Both the position numbers and the translations under genes were made by a program. From positions 3,472,001 through 3,536,000 of the forward strand of contig CP005974.1 in NCBI GenBank assembly GCA_000940995.1: a stretch of DNA of 64,000 nucleotides, in the 5' to 3' direction. The notes under the pieces are model-generated. The model did not search any database and was not told where the DNA came from. It was given only the letters and a program-made list of their open reading frames with translations. The stretch is from Photobacterium gaetbulicola Gung47. GTDB lineage: Bacteria; Pseudomonadota; Gammaproteobacteria; Enterobacterales; Vibrionaceae. Positions 9,402 through 18,124 of the stretch are shown here, one piece after another. Position 1 is the stretch's first letter. The number at the start of each line of letters is the position of its first letter.

Positions 9402-10906
9402 CAGAACCTGCACGCCCAAGAGAAGTCGCAGCAATCGATATTGGCTCGAACAGTTTTCACATGGTGGTTGCCCGCATCATCGGGCAAAGCCTGCAAATTA
9501 TCAGCCGCCACAAGCAACGCGTCCACCTTGCCTCAGGCCTAGATAGCCAGAGCAACTTGGATCAGGCCGCAATCAACCGTGGCCTGCATTGCCTGGCAAT
9601 GTTTGCCGAGCGGCTGCAAGGATTCGAGCCCGAAAATGTGCGCATCGCTGCAACCTATACCTTACGCCAGGCCAAAAACGCCCATGTTTTCCTCAAACGC
9701 GCAGAGAGCGTGCTCTCCTATCCGATTGAAATCATCCCCGGCACCGAAGAAGCCCGTCTGATTTACCTCGGCGTTGCCCATACCCAACCCGACAGCGGGA
9801 AGAAGCTGGTGGTGGACATCGGCGGCGGTAGTACCGAGTTGATTATCGGTGACGACTTTGAGCCTCAGCTGGCCTATAGCAAGCACATGGGCTGCGTCAG
9901 TTACCACAAGCGTTTTTTTGCCAAGGGGAAGATCAGTGCCAAGAATATGGCTGCCGCCCAACTCGCGGCCCAGCAGAAACTCGAAAGCATAGCCAGCCAA
10001 TATATCCGTGAGGGCTGGCAGACGGCCATCGGCTCGTCGGGCACCATCAAGGCAATACGCGAAGTCCTGATCGGGCAAGGGCACAGCGACGGGGTGATCA
10101 CCGCCAAGCGCTTGCAGCAGCTTTCCGAAGCCATCCTGACCGTCAAGCATTACGATGAACTTAACTTCGATGGCCTCAACGAGGATAGGAAACCCGTCTT
10201 TGCTGCCGGGGTTGCCATCCTCTGTGCGGTTTTCAACTCACTCAATATCGACGAGATGAATTTCTCAGATGGCGCCCTGCGCGAAGGGCTGCTATACGAA
10301 ATGGAAGAGCGATTCCGCCATAGCGACATCAGAGTGCGAACCGCCACGGCCATGGCTGCGCAATACAATGTCGACATTGCCCAGGCCAACCGGGTCAAGG
10401 CAACAGCCGAGCTGCTCTACAATCAGATAGAACCGCAACCAGGGATGACCAAAGTCGAGCTGGCGACCCTGCTGAGCTGGGGGGCCCAGCTCCACGAAGT
10501 GGGACTGAGTATCAGCTATCCCGGCTTTCACCGCCATTCCGCCTACTTGCTACGCCATAGCACCATGCCAGGCTTTAACCTCGAGCAACAAACGGTATTA
10601 GCCACCTTGGTTCGCTTCCAGCGCAAGAGTTTGAAACTCGAAGAAATGCCGGAGCTGAGCATCTACAAGCGCAAACACCTCTATCCGCTGATCCGCACCC
10701 TAAGGCTGGCTGTCGTGCTCAATGGCCAACGCAGCGACGACCCACTGCCGGCGATTGTGGTCAATGCCGATAAGGAAAACTGGCGACTTACGCTACCAGA
10801 AGGCTGGGAGGAGAGTAACCGCTTACTGGCCGCCGATTTGCGCCAAGAACAGGAGTACTGGCGCAAAGCTGGCTGGGAGTTGGTACTGATGCCGGACAAC
10901 GACTAG
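9398..10906 (+). CDS. ppx: Exopolyphosphatase
   Basis: PPX releases terminal phosphate from polyphosphate. The 502-residue protein has the ASKHA-fold phosphate loops AAIDIGSNSFHMVVA (residues 11-25) and VVDIGGGSTELII (about 138-150), the catalytic Glu region in FAERLQGF...RIAATYTLRQAKN, and a C-terminal HD-like helical region with HEVGLSISYPGFHRHSAYLLRHS. Size agrees with the family (about 500-513). It overlaps ppk by four bases. A strong hairpin after the stop separates it from the convergent pstS. A GppA-type guanosine pentaphosphatase is the alternative, but ppk linkage and length favour Ppx. Confidence 0.95.
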   Translation: MTEPARPREVAAIDIGSNSFHMVVARIIGQSLQIISRHKQRVHLASGLDSQSNLDQAAINRGLHCLAMFAERLQGFEPENVRIAATYTLRQAKNAHVFLKRAESVLSYPIEIIPGTEEARLIYLGVAHTQPDSGKKLVVDIGGGSTELIIGDDFEPQLAYSKHMGCVSYHKRFFAKGKISAKNMAAAQLAAQQKLESIASQYIREGWQTAIGSSGTIKAIREVLIGQGHSDGVITAKRLQQLSEAILTVKHYDELNFDGLNEDRKPVFAAGVAILCAVFNSLNIDEMNFSDGALREGLLYEMEERFRHSDIRVRTATAMAAQYNVDIAQANRVKATAELLYNQIEPQPGMTKVELATLLSWGAQLHEVGLSISYPGFHRHSAYLLRHSTMPGFNLEQQTVLATLVRFQRKSLKLEEMPELSIYKRKHLYPLIRTLRLAVVLNGQRSDDPLPAIVVNADKENWRLTLPEGWEESNRLLAADLRQEQEYWRKAGWELVLMPDND

Positions 10907-10925
10907 CCACCCTGTATGCCCTAAC

Positions 10926-10963
10926 AACAAAGCCGGAGTAGGCCTCGTCACTCCGGCTTTGTT
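10926..10963. terminator. Bidirectional terminator between ppx and pstS
   Basis: A 14-bp perfect inverted repeat (AACAAAGCCGGAGT / ACTCCGGCTTTGTT, loop of 10) lies between the convergent ppx and pstS stop codons. The A/T-rich outer arms supply a short U tract on either strand. Confidence 0.8.
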
Positions 10964-10978
10964 CTGCTGTAGATCCAG

Positions 10979-11974
10979 CTACAACCCCAACGCCACCAAC
11001 GTTTGCTTCACGGCCTCGGCTGGCAGCGGAACATAACCGTCCCTCTTCACCAAATCCTGCCCTTGGTCCGACAAGATAAAGCGGATAAATTCACTTTCGA
11101 GCGGCGGCAACGGCCGGTCTGGATGTTTATTGACATAAACATACAGATAACGAGCCAATGGGTAACGACCGCTGGCAGCATTCTCTATGGTCGGAGCCAC
11201 ATAGTCACTGCCCTGGCGGGCGATCGGCAACGCCCGGATCCCCGTAGTCTGGTAGCCAACACCGGAGTAGCCGATGGAGTTGAGAGACGTCGAGACCGAC
11301 TGTACTACCGAGGCTGATCCCGGCTGCTCGTTGACATTATTGCGAAAGTCCCCGTGGCACAGGGCTTTCTGTTTGAAATAACCATAGGTGCCTGAGACGG
11401 AATTGCGACCGAACAACTGGATACTGCGTTTTTCCCAACTGCCGCTCAGCCCCAACTGCCCCCACCGGGTGATCGACTGATTCCCCCCACAGCGCAAAGT
11501 CTTTGAGAAAATGGCATCCAGCTGGCTGAAGTCCAGCCCCTGCAACGGGTTGTCTTCATTGACAAACACCGCCAGGGCATCAATCGCGACCCGGATCTCC
11601 GTCGGCTTATAGCCGTATTCCGACTCAAATGCCGCGATTTCTCTCGCCTTCATCCGCCGGCTCATTGGGCCAAACTGGGCAGTAGCCTCTATCAGGGCGG
11701 TCGGGGCCGTCGACGAGCCCGCAGCCTGGACCTGGATATTCACACTTGGATAGGTACGCTTGAATTCCTCTGACCAGTAGGTCATCAGATTGGCAAAGGT
11801 ATCGGAGCCAACCGACGATAAATTACCGGAGATCCCTTGTACCTTTGCATAGTGAGGCAGCAGGCTGTGATCTGCTAGGGCCGGGCTGGCGGTCGCCAAA
11901 ACAGATAAAGGCAACACGAGAAGGGACGTAATTTTCTGCCATCGTCCCATGGCCTGCCAGATCCGATTAATCAT
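10979..11974 (-). CDS. pstS: Periplasmic phosphate-binding protein PstS (SphX-like)
   Basis: The precursor has a secretion signal (SLLVLPLSVLATASPALA-D) and then the phosphate-binding fold: GNLSSVGSDTFANLMTYWSEEF, QAAGSSTAPTALIE, SRRMKAREI and GRNSVSGTYGYFKQKAL, where Ser/Thr and Arg residues contact phosphate in the family. It delivers phosphate to PstC/PstA encoded in the neighbouring operon. The open frame extends to a TTG at 12046, but that would cross the phoR terminator at 12005-12022. The ATG at 11974 is therefore preferred, and an ATG at 11950 would give an even more standard signal peptide. It lies downstream of phoB-phoR in the same direction but appears to be a separate unit. Confidence 0.93.
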   Translation of the reverse strand: MINRIWQAMGRWQKITSLLVLPLSVLATASPALADHSLLPHYAKVQGISGNLSSVGSDTFANLMTYWSEEFKRTYPSVNIQVQAAGSSTAPTALIEATAQFGPMSRRMKAREIAAFESEYGYKPTEIRVAIDALAVFVNEDNPLQGLDFSQLDAIFSKTLRCGGNQSITRWGQLGLSGSWEKRSIQLFGRNSVSGTYGYFKQKALCHGDFRNNVNEQPGSASVVQSVSTSLNSIGYSGVGYQTTGIRALPIARQGSDYVAPTIENAASGRYPLARYLYVYVNKHPDRPLPPLESEFIRFILSDQGQDLVKRDGYVPLPAEAVKQTLVALGL

Positions 11975-12004
11975 GCGCTTCGTTTGACTCCGTAAAACAG
12001 CAAA

Positions 12005-12022
12005 AGCGGCCCTGGGGCCGCT
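12005..12022 (-). terminator. Intrinsic terminator after phoR
   Basis: AGCGGCCC / GGGCCGCT form an 8-bp GC-rich stem with a 2-base centre. On the minus strand it is followed by TTTTGCTGTTTT. It separates phoBR from pstS and also argues against a pstS start upstream of it. Confidence 0.75.
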
Positions 12023-12095
12023 CAATACCTTAACATATTTTTTCAAGGCTTATTTTTATCCGGGCCTATATCCCCAGTCATCAGCCTCATTCGCT

Positions 12096-13400
12096 TCACG
12101 CTGCGTTCGCAATCAGCCGCTGTGGCAGGGTGAAGGCAAACGTACTACCCACTCCGACCTCACTCTCTATCTCGAGGTGAGAATCATGATGGCTCAAGGC
12201 GTGCTTAACAATTGCCAGGCCTAGGCCACTGCCGCCCGTTTCCCGCGAACGAGCTTTGTCCACCCGGTAGAAACGCTCGGTCAGTCGGTGAATATGCTGC
12301 GGCTCGATGCCCTGCCCCTGATCGGTCACTTCCAACCTTGGGCCGGCAGACGTCAGGTACCAACGTACCTTCACCTCGGCATCAGGCGGGGTATGCTTGA
12401 CGGCATTGTAGACCAAGTTGGAGATCGCACTGCGCAGCTGATCTTCATCCCCCAGCACCTTGAGCGACTTGTCGACTTCGAAGCTAAACAGCTGCTCTTT
12501 CCCCCCGCTCAGCGAAATGGCTTCTTTTTCCAACACATCCAGCATTGCCGGGACATCGATGGTCTCTTCCAGCTCGATATTCGGCGCCGCCTCGATTTTC
12601 GACAGAGTCAGTAGCTGTTCGACCAAGGAGTTCATCCGGGTCAGCTGCTCGGTCATGACCCCGTGGGCTTTATCCCACATCGGGCCCACTAGCATATCGG
12701 GATCTTTCGACATCTCCAGATAGCCCTGCAGAACAGTCATTGGCGTGCGCAGTTCATGGGAAACATTGGCAAAGAAGTTGCGTCGCATACCTTCGAGCTG
12801 CTTGACCTGCGAGACATCCCTGACCACCATCAGGTATTCACCTTCGGTGTAGTGCATGATCCGCAGCTCGAGCGTACGGTCATAGTTAAAGGGCGAGGTG
12901 ATTTCCAACGGGGTCTCAAACGACTGCTTGCTCAGGTAACGGACAAAATCCGGGCTGCGGAGCAAGTTGCTGATTGGCTGGCCGGCATCATCCGGCCAAC
13001 GGAAGCCAAGCAGATGCTGGGCAAGCTTGTTACACCACACGATGTTCCCTTCGCTGCGAAAGACAACAACAGCATCAGGAAGGGATTCCGCCCCGTTTCT
13101 GAAGCGGCGGATCAAGGTTGCCAGTTCTTTGCGACGACGCCGGTTGCGTTGCTGCAGACGGTAAATCCCATTGAACAGCGGCTCCCAGCTTCCCGAGCCC
13201 GAAGGCGGGGTCAGGCTACGCTCTTTCCATAACCAATTGGACATCTTGAGCAAATTATGAAAATGCCAAACCAGCTGGATCCACGTTGCAACCAGCAAAA
13301 ACCAGGGCATGTAACCGAAAATCCACCCCAGTGCGATCCAAGGCAAGTAGAAAAAGAGTAGTTCCCAGACTAGCTTCTTCCACGAAAGCCGTTCTACCAT
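12096..13400 (-). CDS. phoR: Phosphate regulon sensor histidine kinase PhoR
   Basis: The 434-residue kinase has two N-terminal membrane helices (about residues 10-30 and 33-50) with almost no periplasmic loop, as in E. coli PhoR. A positively charged linker (RLQQRNRRRRKELATL) and a PAS domain (about 100-200, ESLPDAVVVFRSEGNIVWCN) follow. The HisKA box FFANVSHELRTP places the phosphorylated His at 215. ATP-binding N, G1 and G2 motifs are seen in SNLVYNAVKHTP, VTDQGQGIEPQH and GGSGLGLAIVKHALSHH. The ATG follows GGAGATATAG. It lies 52 bases behind phoB, its cognate response regulator, and signals phosphate limitation through contact with PstB/PhoU. Confidence 0.96.
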   Translation of the reverse strand: MVERLSWKKLVWELLFFYLPWIALGWIFGYMPWFLLVATWIQLVWHFHNLLKMSNWLWKERSLTPPSGSGSWEPLFNGIYRLQQRNRRRRKELATLIRRFRNGAESLPDAVVVFRSEGNIVWCNKLAQHLLGFRWPDDAGQPISNLLRSPDFVRYLSKQSFETPLEITSPFNYDRTLELRIMHYTEGEYLMVVRDVSQVKQLEGMRRNFFANVSHELRTPMTVLQGYLEMSKDPDMLVGPMWDKAHGVMTEQLTRMNSLVEQLLTLSKIEAAPNIELEETIDVPAMLDVLEKEAISLSGGKEQLFSFEVDKSLKVLGDEDQLRSAISNLVYNAVKHTPPDAEVKVRWYLTSAGPRLEVTDQGQGIEPQHIHRLTERFYRVDKARSRETGGSGLGLAIVKHALSHHDSHLEIESEVGVGSTFAFTLPQRLIANAA

Positions 13401-13452
13401 CTATATCTCCGTCACCGCGTTACCCCGCCGTGCGCCTGCTTGATTGTGACTA

Positions 13453-14142
13453 CTAAACTCGGGTCGAGAAACGGTATCCCGCTCCGCGCACCGTCTGAAC
13501 CAATTTATCGTGACCACCGGTCTCCAGCGCTTTGCGTAAGCGACGAATATGTACGTCAACCGTGCGGTCCTCTACGTACACATTGGTACCCCAAACGTTG
13601 TTCAGCAGCTGTTCGCGGCTGTACACACGCTCTTGGTGAGTCATGAAGAAGTGAAGCATCTTGAACTCGGTCGGCCCCATGTCCAGCGGTTGCTCGTTGG
13701 AGGTCACGCGGTGCGATACCGGATCAAGCTTAAGGCCCTGAACATCAATCACATCATCCAGAGAGGTCGGTGATACGCGGCGCATCACAGCCTTGAGGCG
13801 AGCCATCAACTCTTTCGGCGAGAAAGGTTTAGTAATGTAGTCATCCGCTCCCACTTCCAAACCTCGTACCTTGTCCTCTTCCTCGCCGCGGGCAGTCAGC
13901 ATCACGACAGGGATCTGGCGGGTCATTTCATCACGCTTCAAGTGCTTGATAAGATTTATTCCCGAGCCGCCAGGCAGCATCCAATCGAGCAGAATCAGCT
14001 CCGGATACGGTTCGCACAGTTTCTCCAGTGCCATGTCATAATCTTCGGCTTCAATCGCCTGATATCCCTTCTGCTCGAGAACGAAGCAAAGCATCTCGCG
14101 GATTGGAGCTTCATCCTCTACAACAAGAATCCGTCTTACCAT
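13453..14142 (-). CDS. phoB: Phosphate regulon response regulator PhoB
   Basis: The 229-residue OmpR-family regulator starts RRILVVEDEAPIREML, with the acidic pocket at E9/D10 and the phosphoacceptor at D53 (LLDWMLPGGSG). The C-terminal winged helix contains the recognition region SREQLLNNVWGTNVYVEDRTVDVHIRRLRKAL. The frame is open to a TTG at 14151, but the ATG at 14142 matches the E. coli start and is used here. It is the first gene of phoB-phoR. A Pho-box-like site about 55-70 bases upstream suggests autoactivation. Targets in this window should include pstC and possibly pstS. Confidence 0.96.
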   Translation of the reverse strand: MVRRILVVEDEAPIREMLCFVLEQKGYQAIEAEDYDMALEKLCEPYPELILLDWMLPGGSGINLIKHLKRDEMTRQIPVVMLTARGEEEDKVRGLEVGADDYITKPFSPKELMARLKAVMRRVSPTSLDDVIDVQGLKLDPVSHRVTSNEQPLDMGPTEFKMLHFFMTHQERVYSREQLLNNVWGTNVYVEDRTVDVHIRRLRKALETGGHDKLVQTVRGAGYRFSTRV

Positions 14143-14195
14143 CGTAATCAATACCTATTAATTGCTGTCTTTCGAGCGCCATTATGTGTGTTAAG

Positions 14196-14213
14196 TATGA
14201 CACTTTTGTGACT
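14196..14213 (-). promoter_or_regulatory. Pho-box-like site upstream of phoB
   Basis: Minus-strand AGTCACAAAAGTGTCATA carries GTCAC and TGTCAT half-sites 11 bases apart. It lies 54 bases upstream of the phoB ATG and fits autoregulation. One half is degenerate, so confidence is lower than for the pstC site. Confidence 0.6.
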
Positions 14214-14309
14214 TTTACGGATAAATACGTAACTGCACGTATATCATACTGTCATATAGCATCTTGTAGCACTTAGCTGCAACATACTGATAAAAAACAT
14301 GATTAGGAA

Positions 14310-17300
14310 TTAGCCCCTTACCTTGATCTGGCTCCGGCCGCCTCCCTGTGCCTCGACGGCAACCTGTACACCGATCCTTTCCACCAAGGTACCGACATGG
14401 GAAATTACCCCGATCTGTCGGCCATCGGCCTGCAAGGCATCAAGGCAGGCCAACGCCATTTCCAGGCTGTCGGGATCAAGCGTGCCAAACCCCTCATCGA
14501 TGAACAGCGACCCGAGCTGACGGGTATCGGCAGCCAGAGAGGCCAGCGCCAACGCCAATGCCAGCGACACCAGGAAGCTTTCACCACCGGATAACGACTC
14601 GACACTGCGCACTTCATCGCCCATGTCATGGTCGACGACCTGCAAGGCCAACGGACTGTTCGGCACGGGCTGCAAGGCGTAGCGTGGCGCCAGATCGTGC
14701 AAGTGCTGATTGGCCAGCATCACCAGCTGCTGCAGGGTCAAGCCCTGGGCCAATGTACGGAACTTGTTGCCCGTTGCCGACCCAATCAGCTCGCTCATTT
14801 GCAGCCACAGCTCGGTTTGCTTTTGCTGCGCGGCCATTTTTTCGGTCAGCTCACCAGCCTGCTGCAAGGCTTGTTCGGCCATCGCCAAGCGCTGGCGTAA
14901 CTGGAAGATCTGTTCATCGCAAGACTGTTTTTCCGCGCTCCACTGCTCGCGCAGCTGGCGCACAGGATCCTCATCGACAGATAACGCTGCCGGATCGATT
15001 TGGTGACCGGCAAACCACTGCTCGGCCTGCTCAGCCGCCGCTTGGTGCTGGGCAATCGCAGCAGCACGCTCCTGCACCCGGGTGGCTGCCTCGGTACGGG
15101 CATCATCAAGGGCCTTGAGTGCCGCCTGCTCTTGGGACTGCCAGGCTTCGTCCTTACTGAGCAACTGCATCAGCTGATGCTCATTGAGCGCCAACTTGTC
15201 CTGCCAGCCCAGCCAGTTATGGACAATCTGGCGATGCTCCGCCGACAGCTCCTTTTCTTGCTGCTGCAGGCCTGCCAGGGCAGCCGTCGCTGCCGCCATG
15301 GTTTCCCCAGCCTGGCGCTGTGCCTGCTCGGCTTGCTCATGCTGTTGCTGAGCTTCAGACAAGGCCATTTGTGCTTGCTGCTCAATCGCATCGGCTGCCT
15401 GTTCGCCGAACAAGCCGACACGCTGCTGCCATAAAGACTGAACCTGCTGCTGCAACTGCTCGGCTTTTTGCTGCTTTTCGAGTGCCTGTTTGTAGCTCGC
15501 CGCCATACTCGCTTCCAGCTCGGCAAGCTGCGGGGCCAGCTCATGCAGCTCTCGCTCCACCTCTTGCTGCGCCTTATGGCTAGACAGGTACTGCTCCACC
15601 TGCTGCTTGAGCTGCTGGATATACTGTTCGGCACCGTGCTGGCGCAGCATATCAAGCCACTGATCGTTACCGTATTGCTCATTCAGGGCTTCGCCACGCG
15701 AAGACAGGATATCCTGCTGGGTCTGGCTCTGCTGCTCAATCGACTGCAGCCGTTCGGTGCGCTGAGTTTCCGCCTGCGACTGCTGGTGCACATGTTCTTT
15801 AATTTCGGCTTCCGCCTGTTGCAGCTGCTGACGCTGGAACTGCAACTGACGTCCCTGCTGCAGCTGCTGCTGGGCAGTTTCCATTCCCTGCTGCAAGGCC
15901 CGGATCTCGGCATATGCCTGCTCCGCCTGCTGTTGCCATTGAACCAGCTGGTTATGGAGGTGGTCACTGCCAGCCTCGGCGGTAAGCGAGGTCGACAACT
16001 CGGCCTGCTCAAGCATCGCCAGCAACTGGTTGACAATCTGATCGCTGTAGGCCCGGTAACGAGCCAGCTCATTATCAATCACTGCCAGCCGTTGCTGGCA
16101 TTGCGGCAACTGCTGCTGTAAGTGGCGGCGCTCACCCTCGCCGTTTTGCAGTTGCTGCTGCAACTCACGCAAGCGCTGCTGCTGGCTGTGCAGCAAGCCT
16201 TCCACAACAGGATGCTGCTCGGCATAAGGGTGTTCGAGAGAGCCGCACAATGGGCAAGGAGAGTCTGGCTTCAAATGGCTGCGGTACTCATTCAGGTTCA
16301 CCACCGCCATGCTTTGCTGCAGTTGCTGCTCAGCCTCTTGATAACGGGCAAAGAGCTGATCCATGTCCGGTACCAGCGCCTCGAGGCGGGCTTCGGTCTG
16401 CTGCTTGAGCTGGTTCAGCTCTTGATGCTCGGCCTTGAGTTTTTCCACCTGCTCGAGCAGAGTCGACCACTCTTTGGTCCCCGACATCGCCTGACGCAGG
16501 ACATCGAGTTCGGCCTGTTTGCTGGCAAATTGTTTCTGACTATCGGCAATCGCCTGCTCTTGCTGCTCGACCTTGAGCTCCTCCAGCACCTTGTTGACCG
16601 CGTCAAGTTGGCCTGCCACTTCTTTTTGCTGGGCCTCCAGCATAGCCGCATTGCGGTCATGGGATTGCTGCTCGAACTGCAGTTGCTGCTTTTCTCGCGA
16701 CAATGTCGCCAGTGTCCGGTGAGCGGACAAGTACTGATCCAGGTTGTCCAGTACCGGCTGATACTGCTCAGCAACGCCGGCCAGCTCGCGGTTTTGCTCA
16801 AGCACCATCGCCAACTGGTGATGGCGTTGCTGCAACTGCTGGCGCTGGCGTTTCTTCTGCTCTGTGGCCTGCTGATGTTCATTAAACAGCTTGAGCTGCT
16901 GTTGGTGATCGGTATCCAGCTCGGCCAGCTGACGCTGCCCGGCCGCTAGCTGCTCATCGAGCAACGCGACCTGCTTGAGTTTCGGCGCCAAATCATCCCA
17001 GTGCTGCTTGGCTGTCGCCAGTGCCTGTTTGGTGCTCTGTACGCGGCGGTCCGCCCCTAACAAGCCTTGCTTGTGCTGAGCCAGCTCCTCTGTCGCCCTG
17101 GCGAGCGATGCCTGCAACTTGCTCAGCTGCAGCTGGGTTTGCTGCAACAGGGAGAAGTCACTGCGGGCAGGTTGGACTTTGGCAATTTGTTTCAGCTGCT
17201 CCTGACGAGGAGCGGCCTCTTTAAGTTGCTCCTCGGCTTTAACCAACGCCTGCTCGGCTTCCTGCTGCTGCAGATGCAGTCTTGCTTGGACTTGCAGCGC

Positions 17301-18095
17301 CTGGTGATGCTGGGCCAACGCATTGATTGACTGCTCCCACTGCTCCAGCTGCTGCTTGAGCACCGCCAACTGCCCGGTCAATTGCGCTTTTTGCTCATCA
17401 TCAAGCAGCTCAATATCACCAAGCTGGGCCTGCAGGGCGTCGAGTTTCTGCTTTTCGTCCCGTGCCCGCTCGTAAGCCGCCATCGACAGTCGGCCGTAGA
17501 TCTCACCGCCGGTCATTCGCTCCAGCAAGGCCGCGCGCTCATCCGCCCCCGCTTTGAGGAATGCGGCAAACTCGCCCTGGGGCAGCATCACCGCCCGGCG
17601 GAACTGCTCAAAAGACAGACCGACCAAACGTTCGACTTCCGCCTGCAACTCGGCTTTCTTACCAGCAAAGCGCTGGCCGGTCTCGAGGCTTTCCAGCCAC
17701 TGCTCCGAGGCTTGGATACGGCCATCGGCCCGGCCGCGCGCCCGGCGGACATGCCAGTGGGCCCGCCAATGACTGCCGTCATTGGCCACAAAATCAACCT
17801 CGGCATAACCTTCGGCTTTGCCGCGGGACAAGATACTGCGGACATCGTTGGCCTTGATCCGGCCATTGTCGCCATCGCGGCCGATTTCCGCGTCATTTTT
17901 CTTGTTCGACTGCAAACGGGGGATGCGGTCATACAAAGCAAGGCAGATCGCATCAAGCAAGGTCGATTTACCGGCCCCGGTTTTGCCGGTAATGGCAAAC
18001 AAGCCCGCGTCGCCCAGGCGGCCGCCGGCAAAATCAATCTCAAATGGCTGCTGTAGGCTGGCCAAGTTTTCACCACGTAGCGCTAAGATTTTCAT
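14310..18095 (-). CDS. sbcC: Exonuclease subunit SbcC (Rad50-like ATPase)
   Basis: SbcC forms with SbcD a nuclease that opens DNA hairpins and trims DNA ends. The N-terminus has KILALRGENLASL and Walker A TGKTGAGKSTLLDAI (about residues 35-50). The C-terminus has the ABC signature SLSGGESFLVSLALALALAS and Walker B LFIDEGFGTLD. Two long coiled coils flank a zinc hook CPLC near residue 615. At 1261 residues it exceeds E. coli SbcC (1048); the extra length lies mostly in Gln-rich coiled coil, where QQ and QQQ runs abound. It follows sbcD by 29 bases and lies upstream of phoB in the same direction, whereas in E. coli phoB and sbcDC are divergent neighbours. Confidence 0.95.
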   Translation of the reverse strand: MKILALRGENLASLQQPFEIDFAGGRLGDAGLFAITGKTGAGKSTLLDAICLALYDRIPRLQSNKKNDAEIGRDGDNGRIKANDVRSILSRGKAEGYAEVDFVANDGSHWRAHWHVRRARGRADGRIQASEQWLESLETGQRFAGKKAELQAEVERLVGLSFEQFRRAVMLPQGEFAAFLKAGADERAALLERMTGGEIYGRLSMAAYERARDEKQKLDALQAQLGDIELLDDEQKAQLTGQLAVLKQQLEQWEQSINALAQHHQALQVQARLHLQQQEAEQALVKAEEQLKEAAPRQEQLKQIAKVQPARSDFSLLQQTQLQLSKLQASLARATEELAQHKQGLLGADRRVQSTKQALATAKQHWDDLAPKLKQVALLDEQLAAGQRQLAELDTDHQQQLKLFNEHQQATEQKKRQRQQLQQRHHQLAMVLEQNRELAGVAEQYQPVLDNLDQYLSAHRTLATLSREKQQLQFEQQSHDRNAAMLEAQQKEVAGQLDAVNKVLEELKVEQQEQAIADSQKQFASKQAELDVLRQAMSGTKEWSTLLEQVEKLKAEHQELNQLKQQTEARLEALVPDMDQLFARYQEAEQQLQQSMAVVNLNEYRSHLKPDSPCPLCGSLEHPYAEQHPVVEGLLHSQQQRLRELQQQLQNGEGERRHLQQQLPQCQQRLAVIDNELARYRAYSDQIVNQLLAMLEQAELSTSLTAEAGSDHLHNQLVQWQQQAEQAYAEIRALQQGMETAQQQLQQGRQLQFQRQQLQQAEAEIKEHVHQQSQAETQRTERLQSIEQQSQTQQDILSSRGEALNEQYGNDQWLDMLRQHGAEQYIQQLKQQVEQYLSSHKAQQEVERELHELAPQLAELEASMAASYKQALEKQQKAEQLQQQVQSLWQQRVGLFGEQAADAIEQQAQMALSEAQQQHEQAEQAQRQAGETMAAATAALAGLQQQEKELSAEHRQIVHNWLGWQDKLALNEHQLMQLLSKDEAWQSQEQAALKALDDARTEAATRVQERAAAIAQHQAAAEQAEQWFAGHQIDPAALSVDEDPVRQLREQWSAEKQSCDEQIFQLRQRLAMAEQALQQAGELTEKMAAQQKQTELWLQMSELIGSATGNKFRTLAQGLTLQQLVMLANQHLHDLAPRYALQPVPNSPLALQVVDHDMGDEVRSVESLSGGESFLVSLALALALASLAADTRQLGSLFIDEGFGTLDPDSLEMALACLDALQADGRQIGVISHVGTLVERIGVQVAVEAQGGGRSQIKVRG

Positions 18096-18124
18096 CGTTA
18101 TTCTCTTTCTTCTCTTGGCTAAGT

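Noticed and set aside
11975..12046. TTG-started extension of pstS
   Set aside because: It would cross an intrinsic terminator at 12005-12022 and precede the signal peptide with unrelated residues.
14250..14275. Second Pho-box-like sequence in the sbcC-phoB gap
   Set aside because: Only one TGTCAT half-site is clear on the plus strand; the second half does not match at 11-base spacing.
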